Part shown: piece by piece, positions 26,368 to 35,241 of the stretch
How positions within the stretch are numbered: the first letter of the stretch is position 1
Layout: each line of letters opens with the position of its first letter
Assembly: GCA_900316025.1 (NCBI GenBank)
Contig: ONBJ01000004.1
Coordinates: forward strand, 1-50,295
Length of the DNA: 50,295 nt
Reading direction: 5' to 3'
Origin: an uncultured Eubacteriales bacterium
GTDB lineage: Bacteria; Bacillota; Clostridia; Oscillospirales; Acutalibacteraceae
Notes under the pieces: model-generated
Databases searched by the model: none
What the model was told of the DNA's origin: nothing
What the model saw: the letters and a program-made list of their open reading frames with translations, nothing else
Made by a program: the position numbers and the translations under genes

Positions 26368-27150
26368 ATGGGAATTACTGATAAAGTAAAAAACTCTCTT
26401 TTTTCGAGAACAAGACCTTTTGTTCAAAATCATTTTGAAAGCTCTCATGACGGAAAAAGACTTGCGGCATTAAAGGACAAATACAAGGGCAAAAGATGTT
26501 TCATATGCGGAAACGGCCCAAGTCTGAAAGCTGAGGATTTGAACATTCTTCATCAAAGAGGAGAATACACCTTCGGAATGAACAGGATTTTTAAAATATT
26601 TTCCAAAACCGAATGGCGGCCAAGCTTCTACATATGCGAGGACAATGTAATTATGGAAAACATACAGGAGCAGGTCAATGCGATAGAGTGTGACTATAAA
26701 TTTATACCCGCACAGCTCAACTGGTACTATAACGTAGACATAGAAAATGCCTACTATTTCAATATTCACTTTCAGGAGGGAAACCACGCATTTTCATATG
26801 ATGCGGCAAAGCAGCTTGAATGTACTGGAACAGTTACAATAACCTGCATACAGCTTGCTTATTATATGGGATTTTCCGAAGTATATCTGATAGGTGTAGA
26901 TCACAATTTCAGCAATATGACAGACAAGGATGGAAACAAGGTTATAGACAATACCGTAAAGAACTACTTCTGTGACGATTACGACAAGGACGTAGCCGAC
27001 AAGGTAGTACATGACCTGCACTATACAACAAGGTCATACGAGCTTGCGAAGGAAGCCTGCGATAAAGTCGGCTTCAAGGTATACAACGCTACAAGAGGAG
27101 GAAAGCTTGAAGTATTTCCCCGTGTTGACTTAGACAGCCTTATAAAGTAA
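26368..27150 (+). CDS. DUF115/MptE-like protein resembling GT42 sialyltransferases; candidate CMP-Kdo transferase
   Basis: Residues about 33-48 (KGKRCFICGNGPSLKAED) and about 150-178 (TGTVTITCIQLAYYMGFSEVYLIGVDHNF) match the family pattern; a third block is HYTTRSYELAKEACDKVGFKVYNAT. The GNGPSL loop, the TG..CxxA segment and the GxD..HY order are the same as in the Campylobacter GT42 enzyme CstII, which binds CMP-sialic acid. Alternative labels are Maf-like flagellin glycosylation or MptE-like pyrophosphokinase, but no flagellar or pterin genes are near. The first gene downstream makes a CMP-sugar. Donor use is inference; the family call is solid. Confidence 0.75.
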   Translation: MGITDKVKNSLFSRTRPFVQNHFESSHDGKRLAALKDKYKGKRCFICGNGPSLKAEDLNILHQRGEYTFGMNRIFKIFSKTEWRPSFYICEDNVIMENIQEQVNAIECDYKFIPAQLNWYYNVDIENAYYFNIHFQEGNHAFSYDAAKQLECTGTVTITCIQLAYYMGFSEVYLIGVDHNFSNMTDKDGNKVIDNTVKNYFCDDYDKDVADKVVHDLHYTTRSYELAKEACDKVGFKVYNATRGGKLEVFPRVDLDSLIK

Positions 27151-27179
27151 AATAATAAATAAAATTAAAAATCATAAAG

Positions 27180-27261
27180 TTTAGGTCAAGCCTTTTCAAA
27201 GGCTTGCGGTTTCCAAAGGCAGAGCCTTTGGTGGGATTTTTAAGGGCAAAGCCCTTAAAAA
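27180..27261. repeat. Tandem hairpin array, family B copy 2 (three hairpins)
   Basis: After the leader TTTAGGT come CAAGCCTTT/AAAGGCTTG (27187-27206), CCAAAGGC/GCCTTTGG (27213-27231) and TTTTTAAGGGC/GCCCTTAAAAA (27237-27261). The last hairpin has A/T-rich ends and could end transcription partly. It separates the DUF115 gene from kdsB; the kdsB ribosome site begins within a few bases. Confidence 0.88.
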
Positions 27262-27288
27262 AAACAAGGAAAGGGTGTATATACAGAT

Positions 27289-28023
27289 ATGAAAATCATA
27301 GGAATGATACCGGCAAGAGGCGGCTCAACAAGGTTTTATAACAAGCCTACAAAAATGATATTTGACAAGCCTATGCTGTGGTGGGTGTGGAAGCACTCAA
27401 AAGAAGTAGAGTGCTTTGATGAGGTTTACGTTGCAACCGACAGCGAGGAAATAAAGGAAATGGCAGAGGGTTTCGGTGCAAAGGTTGTAATGACATCAAA
27501 GGATAACGAAACAGCAACCGAAAGACTGTACGAATTTTCTCAGAAAATAGACGCTGACTTGTATGTAATGGTAAACGGAGATGAACCCTGCATAAAAAAA
27601 GAAGCTATAGTTCAGTGCATACCCGAAAATATAGATACAAATGACTTTTATGTATCAAATCTTATGACGGATTTCAGCGACCCCGTAGAGGTTGTAGATA
27701 GCACAAATCTGAAAATCGTAACAAACAAGGACGGTATCTGTCTTTTCATATCAAGAAGTCCCATACCTTTCCCTAAGGGAGCTATGAACTATACCTACCA
27801 TAAATTTGTAGGAGTGGGAGCGTTTACAAAATCAGCTTTGCAGTACTATCACGATACCCCCAGAGGCCCAATAGAGAAAATAGAAGAAAATGACTCTTTC
27901 AGATTTATAGAGAACCGCAAGGACATATATTACATAAACGCACACTGCAAGACAATATCCGTGGATACCCCCAAGGATATAGCAAAGGTTGAGGAGTACC
28001 TCAGAAAAAGCGGGGAGGTTTAA
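27289..28023 (+). CDS. kdsB: CMP-Kdo synthetase-like cytidylyltransferase KdsB
   Basis: Couples CTP to Kdo, giving CMP-Kdo. 244 residues as in KdsB. The nucleotide loop is MIPARGGSTRFYNKP rather than the usual IPARYxSTRLPGKP, VATDSEEI and VMTSKDNETATERL follow (the usual SGTDR is ATER), then VMVNGDEPCI and the C-terminal block IEKIEENDSFRFIEN..KTISVDTPKDIAKVEEYL, which is strongly KdsB-like. The changes could mean a related keto-acid substrate. AAGGAAAGGG is about 14 bases before the ATG. kdsA starts four bases after the stop. Confidence 0.82.
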   Translation: MKIIGMIPARGGSTRFYNKPTKMIFDKPMLWWVWKHSKEVECFDEVYVATDSEEIKEMAEGFGAKVVMTSKDNETATERLYEFSQKIDADLYVMVNGDEPCIKKEAIVQCIPENIDTNDFYVSNLMTDFSDPVEVVDSTNLKIVTNKDGICLFISRSPIPFPKGAMNYTYHKFVGVGAFTKSALQYYHDTPRGPIEKIEENDSFRFIENRKDIYYINAHCKTISVDTPKDIAKVEEYLRKSGEV

Positions 28024-28026
28024 ATT

Positions 28027-28803
28027 ATGTTCAGACTTATAGCAGGACCTTGCGTAATAGAAAGCAAGGAAAACGCAATGATGATAGCGGAGCATTTAAA
28101 GGAAGTAACCGATAAACTCGGAATACCATTTACATTCAAAGCCTCTTTCGACAAGGCAAACAGAACCTCTATAAAAAGCTACAGAGGTCCCGGTCTTGAA
28201 AAGGGACTTCAGATATTATCCGACATAAAAGAAGAAGTCGGAGTAAAAATAGCAACCGATGTTCACGAACCGTGGCAGGCAGGCACTGTAGGAGAAGTAG
28301 CGGATATTATACAAATTCCTGCATTTCTGTGCAGACAGACTGATTTGCTCATAGCAGCGGCAAAGACAGGAAAAGCAATAAATATAAAAAAAGCTCAGTT
28401 TTTAGCTCCGTGGGATATGGTCAACTGCATAGACAAAATAAAGGATATAAACAGCAACCTTATGCTCTGTGAAAGAGGTACTGCTTTCGGATACAACAAC
28501 CTTGTAGTTGATATGACAGGTCTTGTCGAGATGAAAAGCTTTGGATTTCCTGTAATATTTGATGCAACACACAGCGTTCAGAAGCCCGGCGGAAAGGGTA
28601 ATGCTACAGGCGGCAACCGTGAGTTTGCCGAGCCTCTTGCAAAGGCAGCAATAGCCGTAGGCGTTGACGGAATATTTATGGAAACGCACCCCGACCCCGA
28701 CAATGCTCTTTCTGACGGTGCCAATATGGTGTATCTTGACAAGGTAGAGGAAATGTTGAAAAATCTGATAAAGATTTACAAGGCGGTAAATGACGATGAA
28801 TAA
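28027..28803 (+). CDS. kdsA: Kdo-8-phosphate synthase KdsA (metal-dependent class)
   Basis: Condenses PEP with arabinose 5-phosphate to Kdo-8-P. Signatures are IAGPCVIES (residues 5-13), FKASFDKANRTSIKSYRGPG, ATDVHEPWQAG, IQIPAFLCRQTDLL, INIKKAQFLAPWDM, CERGTAFGYNNLVVDM, FDATHSVQKPGG and METHPDPDNALSDG. Cys9 stands where the Escherichia coli enzyme has Asn and the Aquifex enzyme has its metal-binding Cys, so this is the metal-dependent class. 258 residues. The stop overlaps the kdsD start. Confidence 0.96.
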   Translation: MFRLIAGPCVIESKENAMMIAEHLKEVTDKLGIPFTFKASFDKANRTSIKSYRGPGLEKGLQILSDIKEEVGVKIATDVHEPWQAGTVGEVADIIQIPAFLCRQTDLLIAAAKTGKAINIKKAQFLAPWDMVNCIDKIKDINSNLMLCERGTAFGYNNLVVDMTGLVEMKSFGFPVIFDATHSVQKPGGKGNATGGNREFAEPLAKAAIAVGVDGIFMETHPDPDNALSDGANMVYLDKVEEMLKNLIKIYKAVNDDE

Positions 28804-29767
28804 TAACGAAGTTATTGCAGAAGGAAAAAAACTTTTTGATACCGAAATAGAAGCACTTGAAATAACAAAAAACGCACTTGATGAAAGCTTTGTAAAAATT
28901 GTTGAGCTTATAGTAAACTGCACAGGCAAGGTAGTAATAACAGGAATGGGAAAGCCTGGACATATAGGTACAAAAATCGCCGCAACAATGTCCAGCTTAG
29001 GAACACCGTCATTTTTTCTGCACCCTGCCGAGGCTCAGCACGGTGATTTGGGAATGCTCAGAAGCGATGATGTGGTAATAGCAATCTCATTTTCAGGCGA
29101 AAGCGAGGAAGTTACAAAGCTTATCCCCAGTCTTAAAGTCATAGGAGTTCCGCTTGTGGGAATATCGGGAAACAAGGATTCCACTCTTATCAGAAACAGT
29201 GACTATAGCTTTGTATTTCCATATTTTAAAGAAGCTTGTCCGATGAATCTTGCACCTACTTCAAGTACAACTGCAGCACTTGCTTTCGGTGATGCTCTTG
29301 CGGTCTGTGCATCTGTAATCTACGGCTTTAACGAGAAGAACTTTGCACTTTTCCACCCTGCAGGCTCTTTGGGAAAGAAGCTGCTGTATACTGTAGGCGA
29401 TATTATGCACACAGGCGAAAGCAATCCCGTTGTAGGTTGTGATGCTATGCTCAGGGACGCTATAATTGTAATGAGCAAAAAGGCTTTGGGTATAGTGAAT
29501 ATTTCCGAAAACGGAAAGCTTAAAGGAGTTTTCACTGACGGCGACCTCAGAAGAGCGTTGAGCAACGAAAATATAGACGTATACAAAGCCGATATAAAAT
29601 CCCTTATGAGCGTAAATCCTATTACAGTACCCAGCAATATGCTTGCAATAGAGGCTCTCAAGCTTATGAATGACAGGAATATTTCGGCTCTGCCTGTTGT
29701 GGATAACGGAATGCTTGCAGGTACTGTCAGAATAAACGATATTACAAATACAGGAATTGTCCTGTAA
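28796..29767 (+). CDS. kdsD: Arabinose-5-phosphate isomerase KdsD (KpsF/GutQ type)
   Basis: Interconverts ribulose 5-phosphate and arabinose 5-phosphate, the first Kdo step. The SIS domain (about 30-190) shows VVITGMGKPGHIGTKIAATMSSLGTPSFFLHPAEAQHGDLGM and ISFSGESEEV, then APTSSTTAALAFGDALA and FHPAGSLGK. Two CBS motifs follow (about 205-320). ATG at 28796 is chosen over 28790 because AGGCGG is nine bases before it. Full length, 323 residues. With kdsA and kdsC adjacent, the Kdo role is preferred over gluconate/glucitol (GutQ) roles. Confidence 0.92.
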   Translation: MNNNEVIAEGKKLFDTEIEALEITKNALDESFVKIVELIVNCTGKVVITGMGKPGHIGTKIAATMSSLGTPSFFLHPAEAQHGDLGMLRSDDVVIAISFSGESEEVTKLIPSLKVIGVPLVGISGNKDSTLIRNSDYSFVFPYFKEACPMNLAPTSSTTAALAFGDALAVCASVIYGFNEKNFALFHPAGSLGKKLLYTVGDIMHTGESNPVVGCDAMLRDAIIVMSKKALGIVNISENGKLKGVFTDGDLRRALSNENIDVYKADIKSLMSVNPITVPSNMLAIEALKLMNDRNISALPVVDNGMLAGTVRINDITNTGIVL

Positions 29768-29783
29768 GGTACGGAGCGGAAAT

Positions 29784-30266
29784 ATGACTGATTTAAAAAA
29801 TATAAAGCTGCTTGTTATGGACGTTGACGGAACTATGACAGACGGTAAAATATATGTCGGTTCTAACGGTGAAATTTTCAAGGCTTTCAACGTAAAAGAC
29901 GGTTATGCCCTTATACAGTGTGCAGGCTATGGAATAAAGACTGCCATAATTACGGGAAAAACTTCTGAGATAGTGGAATCGAGAGCGAAAACACTAAGAA
30001 TTGACGAGGTTTTTCAGGGAGTAATGAATAAGCCTGAGATTATGGAAAAAATTCTGAATAAATACGGTTTTCAGTGGTCGGAGGCGGCATACATAGGCGA
30101 TGATGACAATGACCTTGAATGTATGAAAAAATGCGGCTGTTCAGCGTGTCCGAGCGATGCTATGGAAAGCGTTATAAATTCCGTAGATATTGTATGCAGA
30201 CGCAAGGGCGGCGACGGAGCTGTAAGGGAATTTCTGGAAAAGGTATTCGCCGAAAAAAGAAGATAA
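29784..30266 (+). CDS. kdsC: Kdo-8-phosphate phosphatase KdsC (HAD family)
   Basis: Removes phosphate from Kdo-8-P. The small HAD enzyme (160 residues, no cap domain) has the nucleophile motif LVMDVDGTMTDGKIYV, FNVKDGYALIQCAGYGIKTAIITGK, and the metal motif IGDDDNDLECMKKCG followed by CPSDA and CRRKGGDGAVREF, all typical of KdsC. ATG at 29784 follows GGAGCGGA; an earlier start inside kdsD lacks a site. Last gene of the kds operon; a terminator lies about 155 bp on. Confidence 0.93.
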   Translation: MTDLKNIKLLVMDVDGTMTDGKIYVGSNGEIFKAFNVKDGYALIQCAGYGIKTAIITGKTSEIVESRAKTLRIDEVFQGVMNKPEIMEKILNKYGFQWSEAAYIGDDDNDLECMKKCGCSACPSDAMESVINSVDIVCRRKGGDGAVREFLEKVFAEKRR

Positions 30267-30291
30267 ACTCAGACGGAGAAAAACCATAAGG

Positions 30292-30371
30292 TTTAGGTCA
30301 AGCCTTTTCAAAGGCTTGCGGGTCGAGGGCAGAGCCATCGTCAGGATTTTTAAGTGTGAAACCCTTAAACG
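30292..30371. repeat. Tandem hairpin array, family B copy 3 (partly decayed)
   Basis: The first hairpin CAAGCCTTT/AAAGGCTTG (30299-30318) with the TTTAGGT leader is identical to copy 2. The second (CGAGGGC with GCCATCG, 30324-30340) has one mismatch, and the third (TTTAAG..CTTAAA) has lost its GGC centre. This looks like an ageing copy. Confidence 0.75.
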
Positions 30372-30385
30372 GAATTATTAAAAAT

Positions 30386-30410
30386 CAGGAAGCCGCAGTG
30401 CGGCTTCCTG
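30386..30410. repeat. 12-bp perfect hairpin after the kds operon
   Basis: CAGGAAGCCGCA pairs with 30399-30410 around a single G. On the minus strand it is followed by ATTTTTAAT, so it may be a backup terminator for transcription coming from the tRNA side. Confidence 0.55.
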
Positions 30411-30420
30411 AATAAATTTA

Positions 30421-30454
30421 TGCGTATGCCGAAAAAGCGGCATACGCAGTTTTT
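30421..30454 (+). terminator. Intrinsic terminator of the kds operon
   Basis: TGCGTATGCCG (30421-30431) pairs with 30438-30448 around AAAAAG, then GTTTTT. Strong GC-containing 11-bp stem with T-run. Confidence 0.8.
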
Positions 30455-30462
30455 CCCGTGTG

Positions 30463-30535
30463 TTAAAGGGCGTTGCCCTTTAAAATCCCACCAAAGGCTC
30501 TGCCTTTGGAAACCGTGAACTTTTGAAAAAGTTCA
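30463..30535. repeat. Tandem hairpin array, family B copy 4 (arm swapped)
   Basis: Reverse orientation to copy 2: TTAAAGGGC/GCCCTTTAA (30463-30483), CCAAAGGC/GCCTTTGG (30491-30509), then TGAACTTTT/AAAAGTTCA (30516-30535) where copies 1-3 have AAGCCTTT/AAAGGCTT. Both halves of the stem changed together. Confidence 0.85.
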
Positions 30536-30574
30536 ATCAAAACTTTTCTGTTTTCTCAATCGTAGTCTGAGCAT

Positions 30575-30614
30575 AAAAAAACGGAAGATATTTGCTTTAA
30601 CAAATATCTTCCGT
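30575..30614 (-). terminator. Intrinsic terminator of the tRNA gene
   Basis: Read on the minus strand, a 14-bp perfect stem ACGGAAGATATTTG (loop 30595-30600) begins at the last base of the encoded CCA and ends in a run of seven T. Confidence 0.85.
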
Positions 30615-30690
30615 GGTGGATCACCAGGGACTCGAACCCGGGACCTACCGGTTATGAGCCGGTTGCTCTAACCAACTGAGCTAGTGATCC
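30614..30690 (-). tRNA. tRNA with CAT anticodon (Met, or Ile2 after lysidine modification)
   Basis: 77-nt cloverleaf with acceptor GGATCAC/GTGATCC, D-loop AGCTCAGTTGGTTAGAGC, anticodon arm CCGGCTCATAACCGG, T-arm around GGTTCGAGTCC and an encoded CCA end. It is not an initiator: the anticodon stem lacks the three G-C pairs next to the loop and the first acceptor pair is matched. GGCTCATAACC resembles tRNA-Ile2 as much as elongator Met, so the amino acid is left open. Confidence 0.93.
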
Positions 30691-30711
30691 GCTTTTCGTG
30701 ACTGCCTGATT

Positions 30712-30740
30712 ATTATATCAATAATCTTTGGTAATGTCAA
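30712..30740 (-). promoter_or_regulatory. Consensus promoter of the tRNA gene
   Basis: Exact TTGACA and TATAAT with a 17-bp spacer on the minus strand, about 20 bp before the mature tRNA 5' end. Typical of a strong constitutive stable-RNA promoter. Confidence 0.85.
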
Positions 30741-30792
30741 TAGCTAAAATAAATTTTTTTAAAAATTTTTAATTCAGGAGATAGAAAAAGAA

Positions 30793-31938
30793 ATGAAAGT
30801 ATTATTTGTATCTAATGTAAGAAGCCATATAGGACAGTTCCACACAAACTACATAAACTATTTACGGAAAAACGGACATCACATAGAAGTATCCTGTTAC
30901 GACAACTCAGCAGATAAGGACGGCTACGATTTCAGCTCAATAGACGCATTTCATTTTATCCCATTGCAGCGTTCGCCGTTCAAGCTGAAAAACCTTAAAG
31001 CCATATCCGAACTTACACAGATAATAAAGGACGGAAACTATGATATAATCCACTGTCACACGCCTATGGGAGCAGTAGCGGCTAGAACTGCTGCCAAAAG
31101 AGCAAAAACAAAAGCAAAAGTCATCTATACCGCACACGGCTTTCACTTTTTCAGGGGAGCACCGCTGATGAACTGGCTGTTTTTCTATCCTGTAGAGAAA
31201 TACCTTGCACACTATACCGATACGCTTATAACAATAAACAGTGAGGACTATAATCTTGCCGTAAAGAAAAAATTCAAAGTAAAGGACGGCATAATCAGGG
31301 TAAACGGAGTAGGGGTTGACCTTAAAAAGTTCACTCCCTCAACAGATGAAATAAAAGCAAAGCTCAGGGAGGAGTACGGATATTCACAGGACAGCTTTAT
31401 GCTTATATATCCTGCTGATATTGTAAGAGGAAAAAATCAGGAGATGATATTCAATGCGGTTAAGTCACTTCAGGAAAAAATACCGACAATAAGGCTTCTG
31501 CTTCCGGGACATCAGAGAATGCTCGAAGAATACAAACAGATAGTAAAGGAAATGGGTATAGAGGACAGAGTAGACTTTTTGGGCTACAGGAGAGATATAC
31601 ATAAGCTTGTGTCTATGTGCGACATATCGGTATCAGCCAGCAGACGTGAGGGACTTCCCGTAAATCTTATAGAAGCTATGGCAATAGGAAAGCCGATAAT
31701 AGCTACAAATGTAAGAGGAAATGCCGATTTGGTTGAAAACGGAAAAAACGGCTATATTGTAGAGCTTGACAACTGGCAGGAAATGGCAGACAGAATATGT
31801 GAACTGTACACTCACCCCGAAACGGCTGAGAAAATGAGCAAATCGGCGGTAAAAATGGCGGAAAAGTACTCAATAGAGAATGTAAACCATACTCTTTCGG
31901 AGGTGTACAAAAAATACGGAGCTGTATTTAACTGTTGA
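30793..31938 (+). CDS. Glycosyltransferase family 4 (CapM/EpsD-like)
   Basis: GT-B enzyme of 381 residues. The N-terminal domain has VLFVSNVRSHIGQFHTNYINYL, DIIHCHTPMGAVAARTAA and YTAHGFHFFRGAPLMNW, the pattern of early-acting capsule transferases that prime on undecaprenyl-linked sugar. The donor domain has YPADIVRGKNQEMI, FLGYRRDI and SASRREGLPVNLIEAMAIGKPIIATNVRGNADLV. AGGAGA lies about 11 bases before the ATG. It is separated from the rest of the cluster by the tRNA unit. Confidence 0.9.
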   Translation: MKVLFVSNVRSHIGQFHTNYINYLRKNGHHIEVSCYDNSADKDGYDFSSIDAFHFIPLQRSPFKLKNLKAISELTQIIKDGNYDIIHCHTPMGAVAARTAAKRAKTKAKVIYTAHGFHFFRGAPLMNWLFFYPVEKYLAHYTDTLITINSEDYNLAVKKKFKVKDGIIRVNGVGVDLKKFTPSTDEIKAKLREEYGYSQDSFMLIYPADIVRGKNQEMIFNAVKSLQEKIPTIRLLLPGHQRMLEEYKQIVKEMGIEDRVDFLGYRRDIHKLVSMCDISVSASRREGLPVNLIEAMAIGKPIIATNVRGNADLVENGKNGYIVELDNWQEMADRICELYTHPETAEKMSKSAVKMAEKYSIENVNHTLSEVYKKYGAVFNC

Positions 31939-32067
31939 AAATAATCTTATACTTCTGATTAAAGCAGAAATATATTTACTAAAAAATCCCATATGCGAGA
32001 GTTGACAGAAAAATAAAAAAATTTTTAATATTCATACTTTTTTAGTGATTTTATGTTTAAAGTATGA

Positions 32068-32073
32068 TATAAT
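32068..32073 (+). promoter_or_regulatory. Possible -10 box for secA
   Basis: TATAAT about 100 bp before secA; the region 17 bp upstream (GTGATT) is a poor -35. A TTGACA at 32002 lacks a good partner. The 31939-32170 gap shows nothing else. Confidence 0.35.
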
Positions 32074-32170
32074 ATAAAAGCTTACGAACCTTTATGAATT
32101 GAATAATGAATAATTTTATGTTATGAATTTATGATATGTTAAGGTAGAGATATAAACAAGGAGGATAAAT

Positions 32171-35107
32171 ATGGGTTTTATAAAAGCTATATTTGGAAAC
32201 TACAGCAAAAAAGAGCTTAAAAGGGTTAAGCCTATAATGAACAGCGTCCTTGCGTTGGAGGACAAATACAAGGCAATGACCGATGCTGAGCTTAAAGACC
32301 AGACCAATGTTCTGAAAGAAAGGCTTGCCAACGGAGAAACAACCGATGATATTTTACCTGACGCATTTGCGGTATGCCGTGAAGCTTCGGACAGAGTTCT
32401 CGGAATGAAGCATTATCCCGTACAGATAATAGGCGGAATAGTACTTCATCAGGGAAGAATAGCAGAAATGCGTACAGGTGAAGGTAAAACGTTGGTTGCA
32501 ACCCTGCCTGCATACCTGAACGGACTTACGGGAGATGGCGTACACGTAGTAACCGTAAATGACTATCTTGCAAAGCGTGACTCTGAGTGGATGGGCAAGC
32601 TTTATAACTATCTGGGACTTTCGGTAGGACTTATAGTACATGACCTTGACAGTGACGAAAGACAAAAGTCATACAACGCAGATATTACATACGGAACAAA
32701 CAATGAGTTCGGTTTCGACTACCTGAGAGATAATATGGTAGTTTACAAGGAAAGAAAGGTACAGAGAGGTCACGCTTTTGCAATAGTGGACGAGGTTGAC
32801 TCCATACTCATAGACGAAGCAAGAACACCGCTTATCATTTCGGGACAGGGCGACAAGTCAACTGATTTGTACGAAAGAGCCGATAAGCTTGCACGTTCGT
32901 TAAAGTGCGAAAAATTTGCCGAAATAGATAATAAAGAGGATAAAGAGGATTACTATAAATCCAATGATATAGACTATGTAGTTGACGAAAAGGCAAAAAC
33001 AGCTACCCTTACACAGACAGGTGTAAAAAAGGTAGAAGCCTATTTCGGCATAGAAAACCTTACCGACCCCGATAATCTTACAATACAGCACCACGTAAAT
33101 CAGGCAATCAAGGCACACGGCACAATGCGTCTTGACATAGATTACGTTGTAAAGGACGGAGAAGTTATCATAGTTGACGAATTTACAGGTCGTCTTATGT
33201 ACGGAAGAAGATACAACGAAGGACTTCATCAGGCTATAGAGGCAAAAGAGGGAGTAAAGATTGAAAACGAAAGCAAAACTCTCGCAACAATAACCTTCCA
33301 GAACTATTTCCGACTTTACAAGAAGCTTTCGGGTATGACAGGTACGGCTATGACCGAAGAAGCAGAGTTCGGAGAAATATACGAGCTTGATATAATCGAA
33401 ATTCCTACAAACAAGCCTGTACAGAGAATAGATGAGCCTGACCTCATATTCAAAAACGAAAAGGGCAAGTTCAATGCCGTTATAGACGATATTATAGAAT
33501 GTCACGAAAAGGGACAGCCTGTACTTGTAGGTACAATCTCAATAGAGAAGTCCGAAATTCTGAGTTCTATGCTGAAAAGGCGTGGCGTAAAGCATAACGT
33601 ACTCAACGCAAAGCAGCACGAAAAAGAAGCTGAAATAGTAGCTCAGGCAGGTAAGAAAGGTGCTGTAACCATAGCGACGAATATGGCAGGACGTGGTACT
33701 GATATAATTCTCGGCGGTAATGCTGAGTTTATGGCACTTTCCGAAATGAGAAAGCAGGGCTATGACGAGGAAATGATTTCTCAGGCTACAGGCTACGGCG
33801 AAACAGATGACGAGGAAATACTCGAGGCAAGAAAGCTGTTCAGAGAACTTAACCAGAAGTTCAAGGACGAGCTTCAGGGAGAGGCCGAAGAGGTAAGAGA
33901 AGCAGGCGGTCTTTACATAATCGGTACTGAGCGTCACGAGTCAAGACGTATAGATAACCAGCTCAGAGGACGTTCGGGTCGTCAGGGTGACCCCGGAAGA
34001 AGCCGTTTCTATCTTTCGACCGAAGATGACCTTATGCGTCTGTTCGGCGGTGAGAGAATGGAAGCCGTTATGACAAGGCTCAATACTCCCGATGATATGC
34101 CCATAGAGAACAAAATGCTTTCAAATATAATAGAAAGCTCACAGAAAAAGGTTGAAGGCAGAAACTTTGCTATACGTAAGAACGTTCTCCAATATGACGA
34201 TGTTATGAACAAGCAGAGAGAAATTATTTATACTCAGCGTGACCAGGTTCTTAACGGCGAAAATATAAGAGATGTCATAATCAAGATGATAAACGAAAAT
34301 ATCGAAAACACCGTCAAGCTTTACTGCGATGACAATATGCTCAGAGAGCAGTGGAATTTGGGAAGTCTTAAAGATTACTACACAGGCTGGGTTATAGACG
34401 AGGACGATGACTGTCTTGACTTTACTCTTGATGACCTTGCAGATATGGAAAATCAGCAGATTATTGAAGTACTTCAGAAAAAGGCAAATGACAGGTACGA
34501 GGAAAACGAAAGCCTTCTTCCTGAGGAAACAATGCGTGAGATGGAGCGTGTATATCTGCTTAAGAGCGTTGATACCTACTGGATGCAGCATATTGACGAT
34601 ATGGAAAATCTCAAGCAGGGCATAAGGCTCAGAGCATACGGACAGAAAGACCCCGTAGTTGAGTATAGATTTGAAGGCTTTGATATGTTCGACCAGATGA
34701 TAGATTCAATCAGAGAAAACACAGCAAAGCTTTGTCTGTCCGCACCTAAGAAGATAGCTGAAATTCAGAAAAGACAGCTTGCAGACGTTGAGAGGCTCAG
34801 AGCTATAAGAGAAGAGCGTATCAGAGAGCTTCAGGCGGCTAAGGAACAGGCTGTATTGCAGGGTGAAAGCTCTGATGAAATAGATGAGATAGATAAGGAA
34901 ATAGCCGAAGAGGAACAGGAAAACGTTGAGGACGCTTCTGTTGTTATAAAGCGTGAGCAGATGGCTAATCCTACATCTACAAGCGGCGGTTCGGAGAACA
35001 GCATATCTTCAAGTACTGTACGCAAAAGCAAAAAGGTAGGCAGAAATGATCCCTGTCCCTGCGGAAGCGGCAAAAAATACAAGAAATGCTGCGGAAAAAA
35101 TGAGTAA
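32171..35107 (+). CDS. secA: Preprotein translocase ATPase SecA
   Basis: Motor that drives secretory proteins through SecYEG. NBD1 has Walker A MRTGEGKT (about 100) and the [18 protein letters not shown] helicase box; a lysine/aspartate-rich insertion of roughly 40 residues (about 230-275) precedes the preprotein cross-linking part. NBD2 shows [35 protein letters not shown]; the helical wing contains [10 protein letters not shown]. The C-terminal zinc finger is [14 protein letters not shown]. 978 residues, full length. AGGAGG precedes the ATG. This appears to be the housekeeping SecA. Confidence 0.98.
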   Translation: MGFIKAIFGNYSKKELKRVKPIMNSVLALEDKYKAMTDAELKDQTNVLKERLANGETTDDILPDAFAVCREASDRVLGMKHYPVQIIGGIVLHQGRIAEMRTGEGKTLVATLPAYLNGLTGDGVHVVTVNDYLAKRDSEWMGKLYNYLGLSVGLIVHDLDSDERQKSYNADITYGTNNEFGFDYLRDNMVVYKERKVQRGHAFAIVDEVDSILIDEARTPLIISGQGDKSTDLYERADKLARSLKCEKFAEIDNKEDKEDYYKSNDIDYVVDEKAKTATLTQTGVKKVEAYFGIENLTDPDNLTIQHHVNQAIKAHGTMRLDIDYVVKDGEVIIVDEFTGRLMYGRRYNEGLHQAIEAKEGVKIENESKTLATITFQNYFRLYKKLSGMTGTAMTEEAEFGEIYELDIIEIPTNKPVQRIDEPDLIFKNEKGKFNAVIDDIIECHEKGQPVLVGTISIEKSEILSSMLKRRGVKHNVLNAKQHEKEAEIVAQAGKKGAVTIATNMAGRGTDIILGGNAEFMALSEMRKQGYDEEMISQATGYGETDDEEILEARKLFRELNQKFKDELQGEAEEVREAGGLYIIGTERHESRRIDNQLRGRSGRQGDPGRSRFYLSTEDDLMRLFGGERMEAVMTRLNTPDDMPIENKMLSNIIESSQKKVEGRNFAIRKNVLQYDDVMNKQREIIYTQRDQVLNGENIRDVIIKMINENIENTVKLYCDDNMLREQWNLGSLKDYYTGWVIDEDDDCLDFTLDDLADMENQQIIEVLQKKANDRYEENESLLPEETMREMERVYLLKSVDTYWMQHIDDMENLKQGIRLRAYGQKDPVVEYRFEGFDMFDQMIDSIRENTAKLCLSAPKKIAEIQKRQLADVERLRAIREERIRELQAAKEQAVLQGESSDEIDEIDKEIAEEEQENVEDASVVIKREQMANPTSTSGGSENSISSSTVRKSKKVGRNDPCPCGSGKKYKKCCGKNE

Positions 35108-35141
35108 AAGCTGAAAAGCCTGTGCAAAAATAAAAAATTTT

Positions 35142-35179
35142 GCAGAGTTCCGAATCTGTGGGCGGCTTCGGAACTCTGC
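35142..35179. repeat. 13-bp perfect hairpin downstream of secA
   Basis: GCAGAGTTCCGAA (35142-35154) pairs with 35167-35179 around a 12-nt loop. No T-run follows, so it may be a repeat or a weak secA terminator. Confidence 0.55.
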
Positions 35180-35241
35180 GTGTAACCATACTGACGGAAG
35201 TTTTAGCTGAATTTAAAATTGGAGGTAAAAAATGTGATGAT

